Shown: in pieces, positions 38,702 to 47,173 of the stretch
Layout of the letters: each line of letters begins with the position of its first letter
Position numbering within the stretch: the first letter of the stretch is position 1
DNA from: Pseudomonas flavescens
GTDB lineage: Bacteria; Pseudomonadota; Gammaproteobacteria; Pseudomonadales; Pseudomonadaceae
Length of the DNA stretch: 64,000 nucleotides
Assembly (NCBI RefSeq): GCF_013408425.1
Contig: NZ_JACBYV010000001.1
Coordinates: 1,116,001-1,180,000, forward strand
Direction: 5' to 3'
Position numbers and translations under genes: made by a program
Notes under the pieces: model-generated
The model's input: only the letters and a program-made list of their open reading frames with translations
What the model was told of the DNA's origin: nothing
The model's database searches: none

Positions 38702-39486
38702 ATCGCGAGCAGTCCGAATTCAGCGCCAACATGGTGGCATTGCGTACCATCGTCTACCGCGAAGTTCGCCGCTTCATGCGTATCTGGCCGCAGACCCTGC
38801 TGCCGCCAGCGATCACCATGGTCCTGTACTTCGTGATCTTCGGGAACCTGATCGGTCGGCAGATCGGCGACATGGATGGCTTCACCTACATGGAGTACAT
38901 CGTGCCGGGGCTGATCATGATGTCGGTGATCACCAACGCCTATGGCAACGTGGTGTCGAGTTTCTTCGGTAGCAAGTTCCAGCGCTCGGTGGAGGAGTTG
39001 ATGGTCTCCCCGGTATCGCCGCACACCATCCTGATCGGCTACGTCACCGGCGGCGTGCTGCGCGGCCTGGCCGTGGGCGTGATCGTGACGATACTGTCGC
39101 TGTTCTTCACCCATCTGCAGGTGCATCACCTTGGGCTGACGGTGCTGGTGGTGTTGCTGACGGCGACCATCTTCTCCTTGGGTGGCTTCGTCAACGCGGT
39201 GTTCGCGCGCAACTTCGACGACATCTCGATCATCCCGACCTTCGTGCTGACGCCACTGACCTACCTGGGCGGCGTGTTCTACTCGATCAGCCTGCTGCCG
39301 CCGTTCTGGCAGACCGTGTCGATGGCCAACCCGGTGCTGCACATGGTCAACGCCTTCCGCTACGGCATTCTCGGCGTATCGGACATCCGTATAGGCACGG
39401 CAATCGGCTTCATGCTGGTCGCCACGGCAGTGCTCTACGTGCTGTGCGTCCGTTTGCTGGTCAGTGGGCGCGGCATGCGGCAGTGA
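38698..39486 (+). CDS. ABC-2 type permease (YadH-like)
   Basis: This 262-residue protein has six hydrophobic segments and the ABC-2 signature in the region SIIPTFVLTPLTYLGGVFYSI. It forms an exporter of unknown substrate with the preceding ATPase. The pair corresponds to PA2812-PA2811 of P. aeruginosa and YadGH of E. coli. The REPIN array begins 25 bases after its stop. Confidence 0.88.
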   Translation: MNREQSEFSANMVALRTIVYREVRRFMRIWPQTLLPPAITMVLYFVIFGNLIGRQIGDMDGFTYMEYIVPGLIMMSVITNAYGNVVSSFFGSKFQRSVEELMVSPVSPHTILIGYVTGGVLRGLAVGVIVTILSLFFTHLQVHHLGLTVLVVLLTATIFSLGGFVNAVFARNFDDISIIPTFVLTPLTYLGGVFYSISLLPPFWQTVSMANPVLHMVNAFRYGILGVSDIRIGTAIGFMLVATAVLYVLCVRLLVSGRGMRQ

Positions 39487-39510
39487 GCATGTCGTCGGGC
39501 CCCTTGCTTG

Positions 39511-39925
39511 GCGTCAGGCCCGAAAATCGCCGGCAAGCCGGCTCCTACGCAGCAGCGCTGCCACCCATTCTGTAGGAGCCCGCTTGCGGGCGATGCGCTG
39601 GCGGCCATGACTCAGCAACGCGTCAGGCACGGGAATCGCCGGCAAGCCGGCTCCTACGCGACAGCGATGCCACCCATTCTGTAGGAGCCCGCTTGCGGGC
39701 GATGCGCTGGCGGCCATGACTCAGCAACGCGTCAGGCCCGGGAATCGCCGGCAAGCCGGCTCCTACGCGACAGCGATGCCAGCAATTCTGTAGGAGCCCG
39801 CTTGCGGGCGATGCGCTGGCGGCCATGACTCAGCAACGCGTCAGGCCCGGGAATCGCCGGCAAGCCGGCTCCTACGCGACAGCGATGCCACCCATTCCGT
39901 AGGAGCCCGCTTGCGGGCGATGGAT
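39511..39925. repeat. tandem REPIN array, 109-bp period, 3.8 copies
   Basis: Units start at 39511, 39620, 39729 and 39838, exactly 109 bases apart; the fourth is cut short at about 39925. Each unit holds two facing REP hairpins: one with CGCCGGCAAGCCGGC before TCCTAC, and one with GTAGGAGCCCGC followed by TTGCGGGCGATG. These are joined by a nearly constant spacer including GCGGCCATGACTCAGCAAC. Units differ by only a few bases. Short frames across it are artefacts. It fills the space between the ABC permease and corA, and the rest of 39487-40004 has no gene. Confidence 0.95.
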
Positions 39926-40004
39926 GGCGGTTATGCCGCAACGTCAAACCGTGGCCGCCATTCTCCGGCATGTCGGCTCCTGCGGGGTTGGCTGCAGGGG
40001 CCAT

Positions 40005-40976
40005 CTACAGCCAGCCGTAATGGCGGAAGCTGGCGTACAGGCCGACGCAGCCTGCGCCGATCACGCCCAGGACCGCGAAATAGCCGTACTGCCAGGTAAG
40101 CTCGGGCATGTTGTGGAAGTTCATGCCGTAGATGCCGGCCACGGCCGTGGGAAAGGCCAGTATGGCTGCCCAGGCGGCAAACTTGCGCTGTACCACGCTC
40201 TGTCGGGATGACTCCAGCAGCAGGCCGATCTCGATGGCGTGGTCGGCCATCTCGCGCAGGTTGGTGAGGTCTTCGAGCAGGCGATTGACGTGGATGGCGA
40301 CGTCACGGAAGTACGGGCGCATGTTCTTGTCGATGAACGGGAAGTCCAGGCGCTGCAGTTCCTGGCATATCTCCGCCAGCGGACCGATGTTGCGGCGCAG
40401 GCGCAGCAGGTTGCGGCGCAGATGCTGAATGCGCACCACCTCGGCGTGGCTCATGGCGCATTCCAGCACGGCCTGCTCGAGCTGCTCCAGTTCGGCGTAG
40501 TAGATGTCCATCAGCGGTCGGTAATTTTCGATGATGAAGCTGAGCAGGGCGTAGAGTACGAAGTCTTCGCCGTGCTCGAGCAGCAGCGGCCGTGCCTCGC
40601 AGCGCTGGCGCACCCGGGAGTAGGTCGCGGACTCGCCATAGCGAGCGCTGATCACGTAGCCCTTGCCGGCGAACAACTGGGTTTCCACGAAGGTCAGTTC
40701 ATCGCCGACCTGCACCGGTGAATAGAGCACCAGAAACAGCGCATCACCGAAGGTTTCGAGCTTGGGCCGAGTGTGCCGTTGCAGCGCGTCCTCCAGGGCC
40801 AGCTCATGGAGGTTGAACTGCCGCTGCAGGTTGCCGAGCTCTTCGCTACCGGGATCGTGCAGGCCTATCCACACGAAGTGCTCGGGTTTGTTGGCCCAGT
40901 CGCGTCCCTCGTCGAGATTGATATCGCTGACCTTGTGGCCCTTGCTGTAAACGGCTGCTGCGACGACTTCGCCCAT
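40005..40976 (-). CDS. corA: CorA-family divalent cation transporter
   Basis: This 323-residue protein has a long cytoplasmic domain with a coiled-coil stalk and two C-terminal membrane segments. The signature GMN follows the first (VAGIYGMNFHNMPELTWQYG), and an aromatic-basic tail (FRHYGWL) ends the protein. It should carry Mg2+ or another divalent metal as a pentamer. Relatives include the ZntB branch, but the GMN context and tail fit CorA. It is transcribed toward the REPIN array. Confidence 0.9.
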   Translation of the reverse strand: MGEVVAAAVYSKGHKVSDINLDEGRDWANKPEHFVWIGLHDPGSEELGNLQRQFNLHELALEDALQRHTRPKLETFGDALFLVLYSPVQVGDELTFVETQLFAGKGYVISARYGESATYSRVRQRCEARPLLLEHGEDFVLYALLSFIIENYRPLMDIYYAELEQLEQAVLECAMSHAEVVRIQHLRRNLLRLRRNIGPLAEICQELQRLDFPFIDKNMRPYFRDVAIHVNRLLEDLTNLREMADHAIEIGLLLESSRQSVVQRKFAAWAAILAFPTAVAGIYGMNFHNMPELTWQYGYFAVLGVIGAGCVGLYASFRHYGWL

Positions 40977-41040
40977 GGTGTGCCCCGTGCGTTACCTGTT
41001 CGCGGCAGCTTACCTGCTTATCTCGCGTCGCTCAGCCCCT

Positions 41041-41775
41041 TTACGCCGGCGTCGACGTGCTCGCCAATTCGGCATCCATCGCATCGATGCAGGTCTGCAT
41101 GCGCGAGCGGCACGTTTCGATCAGTTGCGGCAGGTCATCCATGCTCAGGCCGGCGGTGGGGATCTCCGGCAGTGAGCGGATCATCACCCGGCCGCTGTTC
41201 CAGGCATTGAGGCGCAGACTGCGTACGTAGCTGCTGGCACACACCGGGATGATCGGAACACCGGCGGCAACGGCCATCTGGAAGGCGCCTTTCTTGAACG
41301 GCAACATCTCGCCACCACCATTGCGGGTACCTTCCGGGAAGACCCAGATGGAAGTGTTCTCATGTTGCAGCGTATGGGTGGTCGCCAGCATCGAGCGCTT
41401 GGCCTTGCGTGCGTTGCCGCGGTCGATCAGTACATTGCCGGCCAGCCAGTACAGCTGGCCGAACAGGGGCACCCATTTGAGGCTCTTCTTGCCGATGCTT
41501 ACCGTGCGTCGGGGCACCACGCAGCCGATGACATAAAGGTCGTAGTTGGACTGGTGGTTGGCGATGATCACGCAGGGGCGGTCATGTTCGGCCAGATTGC
41601 GCGTATCGGTCTGGACCTTGATGCGCAGCAGGCGCAGCGCCGGCAATGAATACAAGCGCGCGCACAGGCGGCTGTTGTCAGGGTGGAATGGGCGACACAG
41701 GCCCAGCAACAGCCCAAGAATGCCTGCGCCGATGAAATGCACGCCCATCATCAGCATGCGCAGTACGAAGAGCAT
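41041..41775 (-). CDS. plsC: 1-acyl-sn-glycerol-3-phosphate acyltransferase (PlsC family)
   Basis: This 244-residue membrane-associated acyltransferase has an N-terminal hydrophobic segment, the catalytic NHQSNYD (H-x4-D) near residue 73, and the substrate-binding FPEGTRNGGG near residue 145. It adds the second fatty acid in phospholipid synthesis. Pseudomonads have several PlsC paralogues, so this may not be the main one. Confidence 0.9.
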   Translation of the reverse strand: MLFVLRMLMMGVHFIGAGILGLLLGLCRPFHPDNSRLCARLYSLPALRLLRIKVQTDTRNLAEHDRPCVIIANHQSNYDLYVIGCVVPRRTVSIGKKSLKWVPLFGQLYWLAGNVLIDRGNARKAKRSMLATTHTLQHENTSIWVFPEGTRNGGGEMLPFKKGAFQMAVAAGVPIIPVCASSYVRSLRLNAWNSGRVMIRSLPEIPTAGLSMDDLPQLIETCRSRMQTCIDAMDAELASTSTPA

Positions 41776-41904
41776 GGTTGCGACCCACTCGAAAAAGGTC
41801 GCGCAGTGTAGGGGTGGCCCGGTTTTTGGGCAATTGCCAGGCCATTACCAGTGATTGCCGACGTTCAGGCATGCAGTTGATCGGGCGAAAGCATGCCTGA
41901 AGCC

Positions 41905-42594
41905 TTACAGGGCGTGCTGCTTGTCCAGTTCGATGGACTGGTCGAGGGTTTCCAGCAGCGCAGCGCGGACCTTGAGCTTGGTCTTGCGGTGGGCATTCAT
42001 GTTGATCTTCTTGAACTGCGCAGCGACGGCCAGTGCAGTGACCACTAGTTGGTCGGCCGGTACCACCTTGTCGAGGAAGCCCGCATCTACTGCGCTTTGC
42101 GGATCGAACATCTCGCCATTGATCACCGAGCGGTGAAAGGCCGACTTGCGCAGGCGGTCGCGGGCCAGTTCGATGCCCACGTGGTGCATGGTCATGCCGA
42201 TCTGCACTTCATTGAGGCCAATGCTGAAGGACCCCTCGACACCGATGCGGTAATCGCTGGAGAGCAGCAGAAACGCACCCTTGGCCACCGCATGGCCCGG
42301 GCAGGCGACGATGATCGGGTAGGGGTGAGCGAGCATGCGCCGCGCCAGGGTCGAACCCGCGGCTACCAGGTCGATGGCATTCTGCGGGCCGGAGGTCATC
42401 ACCTTGAGGTCATAACCGCCGGAGAGAATCCCCGGCTGTCCGGTCAGGATCACGATGGCCTTGTCCTGGGTAGCGCGATCCAGGGCCTCATTGAACGCCT
42501 CGATCACCGCAGGGGAAATGGCATTCACCTTGCCGTTGTTCAGGGTCAGGGTGGCGATGCCGTCATCGAGTTGGTAGCTGATCAGGTCGCTCAT
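41905..42594 (-). CDS. crotonase / enoyl-CoA hydratase family protein
   Basis: This 229-residue protein has the crotonase oxyanion-hole blocks GILSGGYDLKV (near residue 55) and PGHAVAKGAFLLLSSDYRIG (near 98). It is shorter than typical EchA proteins. In place of the two catalytic glutamates of classical hydratases it has GLNEVQIGMTM, keeping one glutamate only, so isomerase or other crotonase chemistry is possible. No beta-oxidation gene is directly adjacent. The 340 bases between it and tRNA-Ser hold only the tRNA promoter. Confidence 0.82.
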   Translation of the reverse strand: MSDLISYQLDDGIATLTLNNGKVNAISPAVIEAFNEALDRATQDKAIVILTGQPGILSGGYDLKVMTSGPQNAIDLVAAGSTLARRMLAHPYPIIVACPGHAVAKGAFLLLSSDYRIGVEGSFSIGLNEVQIGMTMHHVGIELARDRLRKSAFHRSVINGEMFDPQSAVDAGFLDKVVPADQLVVTALAVAAQFKKINMNAHRKTKLKVRAALLETLDQSIELDKQHAL

Positions 42595-42873
42595 GGTCGA
42601 CTCCTTGTTCTGGATATGCGGCTGACGTTACCCATCGGACGAGGTCAGGTAAAGCACGAAGGGTGACTGTAGAGTCAGGCTTCAGCCTTGGCGAATGCAG
42701 GACTCCGTCCCAGCGTGGCGCCGATGAGGGATCGGACGGATTGGCATTGCCGTCACTCCCCAGCGTGCCCGCTACTACGGCTGGCTGATTCGGCAGGAGT
42801 CCGTCGCGCGTGCCCAGGCGGGCGGCCGCTATACCTCGCCATGGCTTAAATGCATGAATCTTCTGAAAAAAGT

Positions 42874-42902
42874 TTGCCTTTGGGAAAACCTTCGATTACA
42901 TT
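42874..42902 (+). promoter_or_regulatory. sigma-70 promoter of tRNA-Ser
   Basis: TTGCCT, a 17-base spacer and TACATT, followed by a GC-rich discriminator (AGCGCGCC) typical of stable-RNA promoters. The -10 box ends 36 bases before the mature 5' end of the tRNA. Confidence 0.65.
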
Positions 42903-42938
42903 AGCGCGCCTCGACAGACAGCATGTCTGGCGAGATCC

Positions 42939-43028
42939 GGTGAAGTGTCCGAGCGGTTGAAGGAGCACGCCTGGAAAGTGTGTATACGAGAAATCGTATC
43001 AAGGGTTCGAATCCCTTCTTCACCGCCA
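42939..43028 (+). tRNA. tRNA-Ser (GGA)
   Basis: A 90-nt class II tRNA with acceptor GGTGAAG/CTTCACC, anticodon stem CACGC/GTGTG, loop CTGGAAA carrying GGA, a long variable arm (TACGAGAAATCGTA), T-loop GTTCGAATC and encoded CCA. In P. aeruginosa a tRNA-Ser also lies near earP-efp. Confidence 0.95.
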
Positions 43029-43043
43029 CTTTCGAAATACCTG

Positions 43044-43078
43044 AAGCCCTGAAAACGTCACCGTTTTCGGGGCTTTTT
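43044..43078 (+). terminator. terminator of tRNA-Ser
   Basis: An AGCCC-TGAAAACG / TCAC / CGTTTTC-GGGGCT hairpin followed by TTTT, 16 bases after the tRNA CCA. Confidence 0.85.
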
Positions 43079-43121
43079 GCATTCTGGGTCAGGTAACCGT
43101 CAAAGCAGTGTCGAAAGCGCT

Positions 43122-43316
43122 CTATTCGCAGTGAGTCCAGAGCCGCAGCACCTTGATCACGTGCTCATCCTGCGGCACCTGGTAGGCGAGGCGGTGCTGG
43201 ACGTTGCTGCGCCGCGAGCATGCGCCGTTCAGGTCCTCTGCGAGCTTTTCGTAAGGGGGAGCGGGAGGGGAGGAGACGCCGCACTCGTCCAGCAAGGCTT
43301 CAGTCCTGCCCTTCAA
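43122..43316 (-). pseudogene. Txe/YoeB-type toxin relic
   Basis: The 64-residue frame ends with EKLAEDLNGACSRRSN, then VQHRLAYQV, then DEHVIKVLRLWTHCE. This is the C-terminal half of RelE/YoeB-type toxins (GxxSRRINxxHRLVYxV...KVLRxWTHYE). The N-terminal half and any antitoxin gene are missing, and the N-terminal part shown does not resemble the family. It sits in the small degraded insertion after tRNA-Ser. Confidence 0.6.
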
Positions 43317-43362
43317 GCTGCAGCAGAAGGCTCCTTGGCGTTTTCTTCAGCTTCCTAAGGCC

Positions 43363-43800
43363 TCATACCACTTTCGACCTGGGGTAGCTCTTCTGGTAGC
43401 GCGTCAGTTCGTCTTTGCCTGGCTCGCGGTAAGGCGTGCCCGGGCCGTCATTGGCGATGAAGAACGTGTCCGATGAAGAATGCTTTGCCGCTGCCTTGGA
43501 AACCGTATCGAGCGGAGTCCAGGGCAATACGACTGAACCCTTTTTGAAAGAGGTGCAGCCGTTGATCGAAGCGAGATAGAGGGTTTTTTCCGGCGCGCCA
43601 GGTGTGGTCACCGTCACTTCACGCTCTTCGAGCAGCCGTTTGGCAAGCGCCGCACCAAGCAGTCTTGCAATGGGCACGGTGAGGTTATCGATGTTGCCAG
43701 GAACCGCCACCAGCACGTCGTCATTCTTGTTCATGGCTAGGCGCAGAACCCGGGCGAATTCGTCTGCGAAAATGCCGTGTTTGATCGTGTGATACATCAT
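43363..43800 (-). CDS. hypothetical protein
   Basis: A 145-residue frame that I do not recognise (MMYHTIKHGIFADEFARVLRLA..., then DVLVAVPGNIDNLTVPIARLLGAAL). It has good codon-like composition, no membrane segment and no signal peptide. ATG 43800 follows AAGGA by eight bases; an ATG nine bases earlier overlaps that site. It lies inside the probable small insertion after tRNA-Ser, so it is likely accessory. Confidence 0.55.
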   Translation of the reverse strand: MMYHTIKHGIFADEFARVLRLAMNKNDDVLVAVPGNIDNLTVPIARLLGAALAKRLLEEREVTVTTPGAPEKTLYLASINGCTSFKKGSVVLPWTPLDTVSKAAAKHSSSDTFFIANDGPGTPYREPGKDELTRYQKSYPRSKVV

Positions 43801-44348
43801 GATCCGCATCCTTACGTTGATGTTTGAGCACTCAGGCTAGAGCAGGATTGCTGGCGCTTCAAATAGATTGGCGTGTATCGACCCTCGCGAGCTCGTACGC
43901 AGGCAACAGCCATGGTTAGCTGCGACGAGCGGTTCGCCGCAGAATTGGAGCGAGCTCAGTCGTGCTGCTTTTTGGAGAATAGCTGCTAAAGCTACTGCCT
44001 TCCCGGATGCAGCAAGTTTTGTTCCAGGAAATGCAGGGGTGGCGCATGGTCGGCTGCTGCGGCAGCCTTTGCCGTGTGCGTCGATGGCGGGTGTGAGCAG
44101 GCGGGATGAAGCGAGCAATAGCCGAAGCATGGCCGTTCCTTGGCTGGTGTTATGGCAATAAGCTACTACCAACGTGACTAGTCTGGATAGCTGGGCTTTC
44201 ATACAGCCGACCGTTGGTAACTGCGCGGGCGACTGGGTAAAGGGAAATACGCCAATGGCCAGGACGATCTTGTCCGTTTCAGGGCGCTGCTGTATCGTCC
44301 GCGCCCTGCCATGATGCGGCCTGTGGCAAGCTGAAAGAGCGGGGCGGC

Positions 44349-44380
44349 GTTCGAGCCCCGTCTTCACAGCCACTTTCGAA
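44349..44380 (+). repeat. near-copy of the tRNA-Ser 3' end (att-like)
   Basis: These 32 bases match 43005-43036 (T-loop, acceptor 3' strand, CCA and the next bases) at 28 of 32 positions, with the last 12 identical (GCCACTTTCGAA). No full tRNA body precedes it. Both copies are followed by a hairpin terminator. This is the pattern left when an element integrates at a tRNA 3' end; the enclosed stretch is about 1.3 kb. The rest of 43801-44620 has no gene I can support. Confidence 0.65.
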
Positions 44381-44390
44381 CAACACCAAA

Positions 44391-44423
44391 AAAGCCGAAA
44401 ACCGACCGGTTTTCGCTGGCTTT
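44391..44423 (+). terminator. terminator after the tRNA-Ser 3' end copy
   Basis: An AAAGCC-GAAAACC / GGTTTTC-GCT-GGCTTT hairpin, built like the real tRNA-Ser terminator but with a poor T run. It lies 11 bases after the att-like copy. Confidence 0.55.
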
Positions 44424-44620
44424 GGGCTTCTGGTGTCCGGCTTTCTGCGGCGCCAACCCTCTCCGAGCATCCAGCACTCAGCCGAGCACAGCTCGCAGGC
44501 GAGAGTCTGCGCCTCTGCGCTTCAGGTTTCGATTGCTGCCTGTGCAACGGCACGGCACTTCCAGTTTCAGTCACCTGCCCATGGCGGGGGCGGACTCCTA
44601 TCATCGTTTCTGAGGTTTTT

Positions 44621-45970
44621 ATGTCGCAACTGCTTGGCATGGCGCTGGGGCCCTTGCTCGGTTTATTCATCATCAGTATCGGTAATGGCTTTATTTCCTC
44701 ACTGACCACGCTGCGTCTGGATGCGGCCGGGGTGTCGGCGACGGTGATCGGCATCGTGTCCGCGTCGTACTTCATCGGCCTGACCCTGGGCGCGCTGTTC
44801 AACGACCGTTTGATCCTGCGCATCGGTCATATCCGTGCCTACAGCAGCTTCGCGTCGCTGACCGCAGTCAGCGTGCTTCTGCAGGGTTTGTTCTTCGATC
44901 CCTGGGCCTGGTTCGTCTTCCGGCTGATCGCCGGTTGGTCGATTCTCGGCGTATTTCTGGTGGTGGAGAGCTGGATGCTTCTGGCTGGCGATCAGAAGGT
45001 GCGCGGCCGCCTGCTGGCGTTGTACATGATGGCGTTGTACGGCTCGGGCATGCTCGGGCAGTTGCAGCTCGGTGCCATCGACGCCTGGGGGGAGACCGCT
45101 CCCTTTATGGTGGCGGGGTTGCTGGCCTCGTTGTCGGTATTGCCGATGGGCATCATTCCTCGGGTGACCCCGCTGGTCGAGAAGGTCGAGCCGCTGTTGC
45201 CGCAGCAACTGATCCGCATGACACCGACCGGGGTGATCGGCTGCTTCGGCTCGGGTATCGCCATCGCCGCCGTGTATTCACTGCTGCCGCTGTATCTGCA
45301 ACGCGTGGGCATGAGCGTCAGCGAAGTCGGCCAGATGATGGCCAGCGTGATTCTCGGCGCCATGCTGCTGCAGTACCCGGTGGGGCGCTGGTCGGACCAG
45401 TACGATCGTCAGGTGGTGCTGATCGCGTTGAGCATCTTCTGCCTGGCGATCTCCGTGGCCATCATGGTGTTGCCATCCTCGCCGCTGTTGCTGATGGTTC
45501 TGCTCTTCCTGCTCGGCGGTGGGGTGTTCGCCGTCTATCCGGTGGCGGTCAGCCACGCAGCGGATCGGGCACCTGCCGGTGCTCTGGTGCGCATGGTCCA
45601 GGGCTTGCTGTTGATCAACTCGCTCGGTTCGGCGATCAGCCCGCTAATGATTTCACCCCTGATGGAGCGTGATGGCGATGCCGGGCTGTTCATGGCATTC
45701 AGCCTGCTCAATGGTTGCCTGGTGGTGCTGTTCTTCTGGCGTCGCAAATTGCGTCCGGCGCCACAGCCTGTGGCACCATTCGAGCCGGCGACCCCTGCCT
45801 CGATGGTGGGGGCCGAGCTGCGGGTGACCGAAGACCTGGTGCAGGGCGCGCTCGAACACGAGCGCATGGAGGATCTCTCCGACGTGGTACCCGGTGTCGA
45901 GGTCGCCGAGCCCGTGGGCGATCCATCCCAGGGCGATCAGGTACGCAGCGGTGGTGGGCTTCAGGCCTGA
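44621..45970 (+). CDS. MFS transporter, YcaD-like
   Basis: This 449-residue protein has about 12 membrane segments, an N-terminal GNGFISSLTTLRLDAAGVSATVIG block, and motif-like LQYPVGRWSDQYDRQ near residue 248. A soluble acidic tail of about 65 residues follows the last segment. It belongs to the same subfamily as the MFS protein at 54111-55400 (both share NGxxxxLxTLR, ...GxxxSxYFxG, LLQxPxGRxSDxxDR and FAxYPVAVxxxxDR). Substrate unknown. It is upstream of earP on the same strand. Confidence 0.88.
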   Translation: MSQLLGMALGPLLGLFIISIGNGFISSLTTLRLDAAGVSATVIGIVSASYFIGLTLGALFNDRLILRIGHIRAYSSFASLTAVSVLLQGLFFDPWAWFVFRLIAGWSILGVFLVVESWMLLAGDQKVRGRLLALYMMALYGSGMLGQLQLGAIDAWGETAPFMVAGLLASLSVLPMGIIPRVTPLVEKVEPLLPQQLIRMTPTGVIGCFGSGIAIAAVYSLLPLYLQRVGMSVSEVGQMMASVILGAMLLQYPVGRWSDQYDRQVVLIALSIFCLAISVAIMVLPSSPLLLMVLLFLLGGGVFAVYPVAVSHAADRAPAGALVRMVQGLLLINSLGSAISPLMISPLMERDGDAGLFMAFSLLNGCLVVLFFWRRKLRPAPQPVAPFEPATPASMVGAELRVTEDLVQGALEHERMEDLSDVVPGVEVAEPVGDPSQGDQVRSGGGLQA

Positions 45971-46002
45971 AATGATCGAGGCCCAATGAAGGAAGTGCTG
46001 CG

Positions 46003-47127
46003 ATGAAGTGGGACATTTTCTGCCGCGTCGTCGATAACTATGGCGATATCGGCGTGACCTGGCGACTGGCGCGGCAACTGGTGGCCGAGCACGGCGCCGA
46101 GGTACGTCTGTGGGTCGATGATCTGGTGGCGCTGACGCGGATCTGCCCAGAGGCGGATGCCGAGTTGGCGGTGCAGCGCCTGAGTGGCGTCGAGGTATGT
46201 CACTGGGCGCTGGCCTGGCAGTCGATCGAGCCAGCCGATGTGGTGATCGAGGCGTTCGCCTGCGAGTTGCCGGCCGATTACGTCGCGGCGATGGCGGCAA
46301 GCCCCACTGCCATCCTCTGGCTGAACCTGGAATACCTGAGCGCCGAAAACTGGGTCGAGGGTTGCCACGGGCTGCCTTCGATGCAAGGCAATGGCTTGCA
46401 GAAATTCTTCTTCTTCCCCGGTTTCACCGCGGGCACCGGTGGGTTGCTGCGTGAAGGCGATCTGCTGGGCGCCCGTGACGCGCTGCAGGAGGACGCTGAC
46501 GCCCGTCAGCGTCTGCTCGAGTCGATGGGCGTGCGACCCGCTGCTGGTGCGCGTCTGATCTCCCTGTTCGCCTACGAAAACGCTGCACTATCCGGCTGGC
46601 TGGATGCCCTGGCGAGCGATGCCTCGCCCAGCCATTTGCTGGTGCCCGAGGGGCGGATTCTCGTTGACCTGCAGCACTGGCTGGGTCAGCCCATCGAAGC
46701 AGGCACGCTGGCCGAGCGGGGAGTACTGAGCGTGCAGGTGCTGCCCTTCATGCAGCAGGATCAGTACGACGCGCTGCTCTGGTGCTGCGACCTGAATCTG
46801 GTGCGCGGCGAGGATTCCTTCGTGCGCGCGCAGTGGGCCGGGCGGCCGCTGGTCTGGCACATCTACCCCCAGCAGGAGGGCGCGCACTGGGACAAACTGG
46901 AGGCGTTCATGACGTTGTACTGCCAAGACCTTTCAGCCGAGGCCAGCGCGGCGCTGCAGGGCCTGTGGCGCGCCTGGAATGGCAGCGAGCCCATGGCGCA
47001 GGGCTGGAGCGCATGGCTGCAGTGCCGCGATGAGCTGACTGCCCATGCCCAGGCCTGGGCGAAGCGCCAGGCGGTACGTGCAGATCTTGCCGCAGCGCTG
47101 GTGCAGTTTTACCGAAATTGGCTATGA
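46003..47127 (+). CDS. earP: EF-P arginine rhamnosyltransferase EarP
   Basis: This 374-residue GT-B enzyme (formerly DUF2331) transfers rhamnose from dTDP-rhamnose to Arg32 of elongation factor P. The typical start MKWDIFCRVVDNYGDIGVTWRLARQL and the C-terminal donor-binding stretch LNLVRGEDSFVRAQWAGRPLVW with nearby HIYPQ are present. It lies directly upstream of efp, 46 bases apart, as in other Pseudomonas, and the target arginine is present in that EF-P. Confidence 0.95.
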   Translation: MKWDIFCRVVDNYGDIGVTWRLARQLVAEHGAEVRLWVDDLVALTRICPEADAELAVQRLSGVEVCHWALAWQSIEPADVVIEAFACELPADYVAAMAASPTAILWLNLEYLSAENWVEGCHGLPSMQGNGLQKFFFFPGFTAGTGGLLREGDLLGARDALQEDADARQRLLESMGVRPAAGARLISLFAYENAALSGWLDALASDASPSHLLVPEGRILVDLQHWLGQPIEAGTLAERGVLSVQVLPFMQQDQYDALLWCCDLNLVRGEDSFVRAQWAGRPLVWHIYPQQEGAHWDKLEAFMTLYCQDLSAEASAALQGLWRAWNGSEPMAQGWSAWLQCRDELTAHAQAWAKRQAVRADLAAALVQFYRNWL

Positions 47128-47173
47128 TACGCGGCCTCGAATTTTGTAAATCCATTCAGATCCGGATATTCGT

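Noticed and set aside
39514..40004. Small repeated leftward frames across the REPIN array
   Set aside because: They recur every 109 bases with the repeat and encode only the repeat itself.
42660..42860. Possible coding remnant before tRNA-Ser
   Set aside because: A short readable stretch exists in one frame, but no family is recognisable and there is no start signal.
43837..44823. Long leftward frame of 328 codons
   Set aside because: It runs through the tRNA-Ser 3' copy, a terminator and the antisense of the MFS start, and its protein shows low-complexity, non-globular composition.
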